Shown here: one piece after another, positions 58,292-64,000 of the stretch | Layout of the letters: every line of letters begins with the position of its first letter | How positions within the stretch are numbered: position 1 is the first letter of the stretch | DNA from: Pseudocitrobacter vendiensis | GTDB taxonomy: Bacteria; Pseudomonadota; Gammaproteobacteria; Enterobacterales; Enterobacteriaceae | DNA: 64,000 nucleotides | Reading direction: 5' to 3' | Assembly (NCBI RefSeq): GCF_943590815.1 | Contig: NZ_CALSBS010000021.1 | Location: 26,998-90,997, forward strand | Notes under the pieces: model-generated | Told to the model about the DNA's origin: nothing | What the model saw: only the letters and a program-made list of their open reading frames with translations | Databases searched by the model: none | Translations under genes and position numbers: made by a program

Positions 58292-58319
58292 TTGACTACA
58301 CAATCAAAGTGGTTATGTT
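58292..58319 (+). promoter_or_regulatory. Candidate promoter of the Gabija operon
   Basis: TTGACT (58292-58297), 16 bp, TATGTT (58314-58319), 62 bp before the gajA start. AAGGA lies 10 bp before the ATG. Confidence 0.5.
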
Positions 58320-58380
58320 CTAATCGAAACGTAAAAATTTCTCTAGCACAGCAAAATAATTTCATAAGGATATTATTAAT

Positions 58381-60645
58381 ATGAAAATAAATTTCATTGA
58401 AATTAAGAATTTTAGAAAGTTGAAGTCTGTCCGCATAGATATTGCAGAAAAAACCACTCTCTTTGTTGGTGCTAACAATAGCGGTAAAACGGCTGCAATG
58501 GAGGCCTTAGGACATTTCCTCGTTGATGCCTCGCGGTTTAGCGTAAATGATTTGACACTTTGCAATTGGGCAAAAATAAAAGATATCACTGAACAATGGT
58601 TAACTGAGGAAAATATAGACCTTGCTAAATCACAGGAAGCTTTCTCAGATCTTTTTCCTTGCATGGATATTTGGATCGAAGCGAAAGAAAATGAGCTCCA
58701 ATATGTCAATCATATACTACCAACGTTAGAGTGGAATGGAGGTTTAATTGGAGTAAGACTGAGATATGAACCCAAGAAATTTGATGTTTTCTTTGAGGGC
58801 TTCATATCTTCCCGCCAAAATTCATTAGATATACACGACCGAATTTCTGAGCGGATTGATAAAGAAAATTACACAATAGCATTGTGGCCTAAAGATATTT
58901 ATGAATATCTTTCAAGAAAGTTGAACTCAATGTTTACAATCAAGTGTTATAGCTTAGATCCTTCGAAATTAGAATCATCTGATAATGGAATAGCCAAACC
59001 CCAAAGAATAGACAGTCAGCAAACATTACTTGATGGCATACCTCTCAAAGATCTAATAAGAATTGATGAGATCAATGCACAACGTGGCTTTGGAAGCCCC
59101 TCTGCTGCCGACAAAGAGAATAGCAAATTAAACACACAGTTGAGAGATTATTATTCGAAACATCTTAACCCAATAGAAAGCCCTGAACTATCAGATATCG
59201 AAGCTCTACAAGCCATTCGTGATGCTCAGGATACATTTGATGAAAGATTAAAAAACTGTTTCTCTCAAGCCATAAAAGAAGTTGAAGGCCTCAACTATCC
59301 AGGAGTAACTGATCCTAAACTAAAAATCTCTACAAAAATAGAACCAATTGATGGCTTAAATCACGACTCAGCAGTTCAATATGAGTTAACTAATGCTCTA
59401 AGCAATGTATCTTTAGACTATTTAAGATTGCCAGAGAGTTACAATGGACTAGGTTATCAAAACTTAATCTCAATTGCATTTAGACTAATGGGGTTCAGAG
59501 ATAGTTGGATGAAAGTTGGCAAAGCTACAAATAAAAAATTAGCAGACGACAATCAAGAGGATTTTCCAGCCCCCCTGCATTTGGTTTTGATTGAAGAACC
59601 TGAAGCTCACTTGCATGCACAAGTGCAACAAATCTTCATTAGGAAAGCATATGATATATTGAGGAATCATAATAATTTAGGCGATAAAGAAGAGCTTCAT
59701 ACACAACTCATTATAAGCACACATTCGAGCCATATTGCCCACGAGTGTAAATTTTCTTCTTTACGATACTTTAGAAGAATTCCTGCTTGTAAAGAACATG
59801 AGATCCCTGTATCAACAGTAATCAATCTTTCCAATGTTTTTGGTGTAAATGATGATACGGAAAAATTTGTAATAAGATACCTTAAGGCAACACATTGTGA
59901 TTTATTCTTTGCAGATGCAGTAATTCTTGTTGAAGGCCCAGCCGAGAGGATTTTAGTTCCTCACTTAATTAGAAGACACTACCCTTTCTTAAATCAAAGC
60001 TACATTACCTTATTAGAGATTGGTGGTAGCCATGCCCATCGACTAAAGAATCTGATTGTTAGTTTGAATCTTTTAACTCTAATTATTACGGATTTAGACC
60101 CTAAGGATTCACAAGATGGCAAGGTTAAGCCCTCTAAAAAAGACAGCGGTTTCGTTACAAGTAATACAACGCTTGCAAGTTGGGTTCCAGAAGTTACCGG
60201 TGTCGATGAATTGTATAAACTCACGGAAGATAAGAAAGAAAAGAAATATAATGATTTCTTTTATGTTTACTCAGCTTTTCAGATTCCTGTTTTGGCTGCA
60301 TTCAAAGGTGTTAACCAAGAATTTTTACCAAACACGTTCGAAGACTCATTAGTCTACAATAATCTAGATTTTTTCAGTAATCTTACTGGTAATGGTTTAG
60401 TGAAGAAATTCAAAGCATCAATTACTAATTGCAAAAATGCAGAGGAATTTGGAGAGGAATCATTTTTACACTTATCTAAAGGTAATAAAGCTGAATTTGC
60501 ATTAGATATACTTTACCATGACGAAAGCGATAAATTAAATACACCTAATTATATAAGTAATGGTCTAAAGTGGCTCGAAGAAAAGATAAAAATAAAACAA
60601 TTAGAGCTTGTTTCTGATTTAGCCAGTGATGGAGAAAACAAATGA
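58381..60645 (+). CDS. gajA: GajA-like OLD family nuclease (Gabija defence system)
   Basis: 754 aa. The ABC-type ATPase has Walker A GANNSGKT at 30-37 after MKINFIEIKNFRKLKSVRID, and a late Walker B LVLIEEPEAHLHAQVQQIF. The C-terminal TOPRIM nuclease has VILVEGPAERILVPHL and IITDLDPKDSQDG, the E and DxD metal ligands. The long insertion between Walker A and B is typical of OLD proteins; length exceeds the ~580 aa of the best-studied GajA. With the helicase partner it forms a class 2 OLD/UvrD pair, i.e. Gabija, which nicks phage DNA under nucleotide control. Both active-site sets look intact. AT-rich, in a mobile island. Confidence 0.87.
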   Translation: MKINFIEIKNFRKLKSVRIDIAEKTTLFVGANNSGKTAAMEALGHFLVDASRFSVNDLTLCNWAKIKDITEQWLTEENIDLAKSQEAFSDLFPCMDIWIEAKENELQYVNHILPTLEWNGGLIGVRLRYEPKKFDVFFEGFISSRQNSLDIHDRISERIDKENYTIALWPKDIYEYLSRKLNSMFTIKCYSLDPSKLESSDNGIAKPQRIDSQQTLLDGIPLKDLIRIDEINAQRGFGSPSAADKENSKLNTQLRDYYSKHLNPIESPELSDIEALQAIRDAQDTFDERLKNCFSQAIKEVEGLNYPGVTDPKLKISTKIEPIDGLNHDSAVQYELTNALSNVSLDYLRLPESYNGLGYQNLISIAFRLMGFRDSWMKVGKATNKKLADDNQEDFPAPLHLVLIEEPEAHLHAQVQQIFIRKAYDILRNHNNLGDKEELHTQLIISTHSSHIAHECKFSSLRYFRRIPACKEHEIPVSTVINLSNVFGVNDDTEKFVIRYLKATHCDLFFADAVILVEGPAERILVPHLIRRHYPFLNQSYITLLEIGGSHAHRLKNLIVSLNLLTLIITDLDPKDSQDGKVKPSKKDSGFVTSNTTLASWVPEVTGVDELYKLTEDKKEKKYNDFFYVYSAFQIPVLAAFKGVNQEFLPNTFEDSLVYNNLDFFSNLTGNGLVKKFKASITNCKNAEEFGEESFLHLSKGNKAEFALDILYHDESDKLNTPNYISNGLKWLEEKIKIKQLELVSDLASDGENK

Positions 60646-62480
60646 CTATCAAACAAACTGAGGAAATATTAGATTCTAATATACATAATTACTTAACGGG
60701 CACTCAAAAGCATAGTTTCCTTCTTTATGCTGGAGCTGGCTCTGGTAAAACCAGGACTTTAGTTAATGTTCTGGAAATGATATTGAAGAGTCACTCAGAA
60801 GAGTTCAGGCTAAGAGGGAAAAGAATAGCCGTGATAACATACACCAATGCGGCTTGTGATGAAATAAAAAGAAGAGTTAAATTCAACAAATTAATAGATG
60901 TGTCTACAATTCATAGTTTCCTATGGGAGCTAATCAGGCATCACTCCAGTGATATAAAATCTTGGTTAATGGAAAACATTGCTGCGGAGATAGCTGATTT
61001 AAGGGACAAACAAAGCAGAACAACTAGAGTTTCACAAGCTTCTTTAGAAAGAGAAAGAAAGATAGTTTCCAAAGAAAAACGTCTGCAAAACTTATCAGAT
61101 GTATATAAATTCACATACAACCCTACCGGGGATAATAGGACTAAAGACTCTCTAAATCATTCAGAAGTCATTAAACTCGGTTCTTATTTTCTAGATAGAA
61201 AATATACTATGCAGAAAATATTGGTTAATCGCCATCCAATTCTTTTAATTGATGAAAGCCAAGATACTAACAAACTGCTAATGAATGCATTACTCGAAGT
61301 TGAGAAAAATAACAGAGATACATTCTCGGTGGGTCTGTTAGGGGACATGATGCAAAGGATATACTCTGATGGTAAAAGTGATTTAGAGGCATGCCTTGAC
61401 GAACACTGGAAAAAACCTGAAAAAAGCATTAACTATCGTTCTCCAAAAAGAGTGGTTGCTTTAATTAATTTAATTAGAAGTCAAGTGGATAATCATAAAC
61501 AAAAGGCCAGAGAAGATGCCGAGGAAGGATATGTAAGAATTTTTATAAAAGAATGTCATTCTGATAATAAAGATAGAGATGAATCGTTTGTAAAAAAAAG
61601 AATGAGAGAAATTACTTTAGATGATGATTGGGAAAACCATGATTCATTAGTAAACACCCTAATATTAGAACATCATATGGCCGCAACACGTATGGGCTTT
61701 ATAGACATGTTCACTCCTCTCTATCAAATTGAGCGATTAAAAACTGGGCTTTTAGAGGGCTCTCTGGGTAATATAAATTTCATTTGTGGAATTGTTTCAC
61801 CATTAATATCCGCCTGTATTAAAAATGATACTTTTACTATCACTAACATTTTACGAACAAATGCACCCTTATTAAAAAGAGAACATCTTTTAAAAAACAC
61901 AAATAATACCTCTCCACTTACACAGATCAGAAACTCTCTTGATATGTTAAAGAGTTTTATTTCTACAAACCCCGAACTTATCACAATTAATTTACTACAT
62001 AAGATAAATGAAATAAAATTACTTGACGTCCCAGATTCTATACAAGAAATCCTAGAAAGTAACGATAACTCACAAGATGATATCATTGAAGCTTGGCAGA
62101 AAGCGTTTAGCTCTCCTTTATGTCAATTTGATAAATATTATAATTATGTCAAAGGCAAGACAAACATCGATACTCATCAGGGAGTTAAAGGTCTAGAATT
62201 TCCTCGTGTTCTAGTTTTAATTGATGATTCTGAGGCTAAAGGTTTTATGTTTAGTTATGACAAACTTTTCGGTGTTAAAGAAAAAACCAAAACTGATTTA
62301 GATAATGAGAAAGAAGGTAAAGATACTAGTGAAGACAGAACTAGAAGACTATTTTACGTCACATGTAGTCGAGCACAAAAAAGCCTCGCCATTCTTGCTT
62401 ATACAGATAATACAGAAATGCTAAGAAAAAACCTATTACATAAAGGATGGTTTGATTCGAGTGAAATAGAAATAATTTAA
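60642..62480 (+). CDS. gajB: GajB-like UvrD/Rep-type helicase (Gabija defence system)
   Basis: 612 aa, start overlaps gajA stop (ATGA). Superfamily 1 motifs: I AGAGSGKT (30-37), Ia AVITYTNAACDEIKRR, II LLIDESQDT (~200-208), III SVGLLGDMMQRIY (~227), V THQGVKGLEFPRVLVLIDD (~512), VI RRLFYVTCSRAQKSLAILAY (~565). This is a UvrD-like helicase with a complete ATPase. In Gabija, GajB senses DNA ends produced by GajA and hydrolyses nucleotides to cause growth arrest. AT-rich, like gajA. Confidence 0.88.
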   Translation: MTIKQTEEILDSNIHNYLTGTQKHSFLLYAGAGSGKTRTLVNVLEMILKSHSEEFRLRGKRIAVITYTNAACDEIKRRVKFNKLIDVSTIHSFLWELIRHHSSDIKSWLMENIAAEIADLRDKQSRTTRVSQASLERERKIVSKEKRLQNLSDVYKFTYNPTGDNRTKDSLNHSEVIKLGSYFLDRKYTMQKILVNRHPILLIDESQDTNKLLMNALLEVEKNNRDTFSVGLLGDMMQRIYSDGKSDLEACLDEHWKKPEKSINYRSPKRVVALINLIRSQVDNHKQKAREDAEEGYVRIFIKECHSDNKDRDESFVKKRMREITLDDDWENHDSLVNTLILEHHMAATRMGFIDMFTPLYQIERLKTGLLEGSLGNINFICGIVSPLISACIKNDTFTITNILRTNAPLLKREHLLKNTNNTSPLTQIRNSLDMLKSFISTNPELITINLLHKINEIKLLDVPDSIQEILESNDNSQDDIIEAWQKAFSSPLCQFDKYYNYVKGKTNIDTHQGVKGLEFPRVLVLIDDSEAKGFMFSYDKLFGVKEKTKTDLDNEKEGKDTSEDRTRRLFYVTCSRAQKSLAILAYTDNTEMLRKNLLHKGWFDSSEIEII

Positions 62481-62643
62481 TTAAAAGCAGTAATAGGATA
62501 TTTTAAAGTGAACTGACATCATAAAAATGTTGGTTCACTTAATACGAACCATCGGTAAGAAACAAAAGTTGGTGTTGAATAATATGTCCACTTATACATC
62601 TTGTTATTTTATGCACATAGCCGAGCATTAATGGAGAATAAAA

Positions 62644-62976
62644 TTGAGAACCGTCGAAATACTGCAATACACCTTACGCAAAGGCAGCGGTGCCGCTTTG
62701 CATGCCATCATGCAGGAAATCAGCGTTCCCCTACACCGACGCCACGGGATCGACGTTGTTTCGTTTGGCAACTCGCTTCATGACCCGGATTGCTACTACC
62801 TGATTCGCGCCTTTGACAGTGCTGAAAGCATGACTACGATTCTTGAAACTTTTTACGCAAGCGATGACTGGCGCAGCGGCCCACGCGAAGAGATTATTCG
62901 CAGCATCGAAACCAGCATTAAAACAGTGATGAATCTACCATCAGAAAGCGTGGAAGGTCTGCGGTTGCAATCATAG
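62644..62976 (+). CDS. NIPSNAP-like small protein
   Basis: 110 aa. TTG start at 62644 with GGAG 7 bp upstream. MRTVEILQYTLRKGSGAALH, then RRHGIDVVSFGNSLHDPDCY and YLIRAFDSAESMTTILETFY: the ferredoxin-like dimeric alpha-beta-barrel signature of NIPSNAP proteins (...YTLRxGxGxxxH...GIDVVxFGxSLxDPxxYYLIRxF). Its codon use is more GC-rich than gajAB, so it is probably an independent housekeeping-type gene. No link to defence is evident. Confidence 0.75.
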   Translation: MRTVEILQYTLRKGSGAALHAIMQEISVPLHRRHGIDVVSFGNSLHDPDCYYLIRAFDSAESMTTILETFYASDDWRSGPREEIIRSIETSIKTVMNLPSESVEGLRLQS

Positions 62977-63245
62977 GTTACATAGCTTCACCAGACGCGT
63001 TTTGAGCGTCTCCAAATTTGGCACTATTAAATACACTACTTTTAAAGAAAAACCGCGCAGAGAGCATCCTGGTGCTCTTGAAACAATACTTCAGTTAGTG
63101 ACCGCCTCTATGACTCGGTGGGTTAGCATAGTCACCAGTAGGCGGTATGTTTGACCTATATCACGATTAGTATGAGTAAAAATGTAAACTTTTCTCAAAT
63201 ACAAGTAACTTCATAACTGCTTACCTCTCAAAGGGCTGAAATGAT

Positions 63246-64000
63246 ATGAAAACAAGGTCTTTTTCTATTTTTTTGCTTAAAGCAGGCTACAACGCACAGA
63301 ACTCCCTCAAGCCAGATCATCAACTTCTCGATGACTTTCAGGCTCAAAACCTCCCACAGGGTGCAAGTTTATTTATTTCTGACAGATTTAAAACAACTCC
63401 TTGGTGGGTGAATTACTTCTCAATTGGCGGGAATTTAGAACAAGAAAGTAAGGGAGCGTTAATTTTTCTTCCAGTAAGAGATCGATGTTTCGCACTAACT
63501 TTTGGGCACATTTATCACAATCTACGCGATGTTTCCTATGAGTATGACTTTGGTCTTAAAGTAACATTAAACAGCCTTGAACCTAAAGAGTTAAAAAGTG
63601 CTGACATAGTGGATCCTGGTGCATCAAGAAGAAAAAGAATGCAAGTTCCTGTCATGTCTGACTTAACCTATTTGGATTTTGACAGTAATAGCGAGATTTT
63701 AAAAAGCTTAACAGGAAAAGTTAAGCCACAGTATATAGAACTATTTAAAAATGCCACTGGCTCTACAAATTTAAAAGTAGGTCTAAAATTAGAACCGGAT
63801 GAGCTTATAGTTTTATGTGAACAGCTACTGGATTTATATGCAAGCAATGAATATTTAGAGTCTTTCCCTAACATACAAAAAATAGTCCCGGAAAAAGACC
63901 CTCTAAAAATAGAAAAGTTAGACACTTCACTTTTAGAGGCATTTATAAATAAAAGTGATGAATTATCCTTATCAATTCCGGACATTGTTGATTATAGTGA
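63246..64000 (+). CDS. DUF6119/TIGR04141-like protein (3' end off window)
   Basis: ATG 63246, then MKTRSFSIFLLKAGYNAQNS, open to the window end (251 codons). Segments SDRFKTTPWWVNYFSIGGNL, ALIFLPVRDRCFALTFGHIY and EYDFGLKVTLNSLEPKELKS match my memory of the sporadically distributed TIGR04141/DUF6119 family (the ALTFGxxxxxLxxxxxxxDFGLxVxLNxLxPxxL core). Function is not established; the family is often seen in accessory and defence islands. AT-rich, next to Gabija. The upstream 270 bp contains only a CCGCC/GGCGG hairpin region near 63,100. Confidence 0.72.
   Translation, partial: MKTRSFSIFLLKAGYNAQNSLKPDHQLLDDFQAQNLPQGASLFISDRFKTTPWWVNYFSIGGNLEQESKGALIFLPVRDRCFALTFGHIYHNLRDVSYEYDFGLKVTLNSLEPKELKSADIVDPGASRRKRMQVPVMSDLTYLDFDSNSEILKSLTGKVKPQYIELFKNATGSTNLKVGLKLEPDELIVLCEQLLDLYASNEYLESFPNIQKIVPEKDPLKIEKLDTSLLEAFINKSDELSLSIPDIVDYS

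Overview
The window is bacterial DNA from a member of the Enterobacteriaceae (Klebsiella/Enterobacter/Citrobacter-like). The evidence is a thrW-type tRNA-Thr(CGU), a lambda-type tail operon, Rac-type recE/recT and ydaS/ydaT genes, enterobacterial LexA boxes, and BetT- and YjcS-like host-type genes. The genus cannot be fixed from the sequence alone. Most of the window (1 to about 54,490) is one large lambdoid siphovirus prophage integrated at thrW. Its int end lies against the tRNA; its other end lies off the left edge.

Reading leftward from the tRNA, the prophage starts with an early operon on the + strand: pL at ~47.5 kb, several small genes, recE, recT, a DUF4060-like gene, xis and int. The immunity region (45.5-47.5 kb) has a short repressor, a ydaS/cro-like gene, a ydaT-like gene, operators spaced 24 bp apart, and a gene of unknown function in the position lambda uses for rex. 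Leftward, on the minus strand, come O (with 21-bp iterons), P and a small winged-helix gene. Then an ~8.9-kb cargo block interrupts the phage map (34.0-43.0 kb): a BetT choline transporter, a DUF2254 membrane protein, an unknown protein, an alkyl sulfatase and a FadL-like porin. The phage map resumes with a LexA-controlled dinI-like gene, a nin-like region (DUF1367, DUF1364, rusA, ylcG), Q with a pR'-tR' arrangement, a DNA methyltransferase, the lysis cassette, terminase, portal, head and tail genes.

The tail operon ends in a host-range switch. The expressed tail fibre gene (2685-4079) and three promoterless + strand cassettes share gix-like crossover sites with an identical 15-bp core. A Gin/Pin-type serine invertase begins at the left edge. 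Inversion at these sites would swap the C-terminal, receptor-binding part of the fibre in frame. Two probable programmed -1 frameshifts also diversify virion proteins: G/GT tail chaperone (A AAA AAC) and capsid plus Ig-like domain (G run).

Right of thrW (54.6-64.0 kb) is a second accessory region of AT-rich genes: an unknown 304-aa protein, an Xre regulator, a membrane protein, a serine resolvase, a two-gene Gabija-type defence system (OLD nuclease GajA plus UvrD-like helicase GajB), a NIPSNAP-like protein and the start of a DUF6119/TIGR04141-like gene running off the right edge.

The products fit together as an SOS-responsive lysogen. The repressor has no visible autocleavage domain, while a consensus LexA box drives dinI and the neighbouring 77-aa gene, which suggests induction through a LexA-controlled antirepressor rather than RecA-stimulated repressor cleavage. 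The cargo, the lipoprotein in the tail operon, the gene in the rex position and the Gabija island are the likely host-benefit or phage-competition functions.
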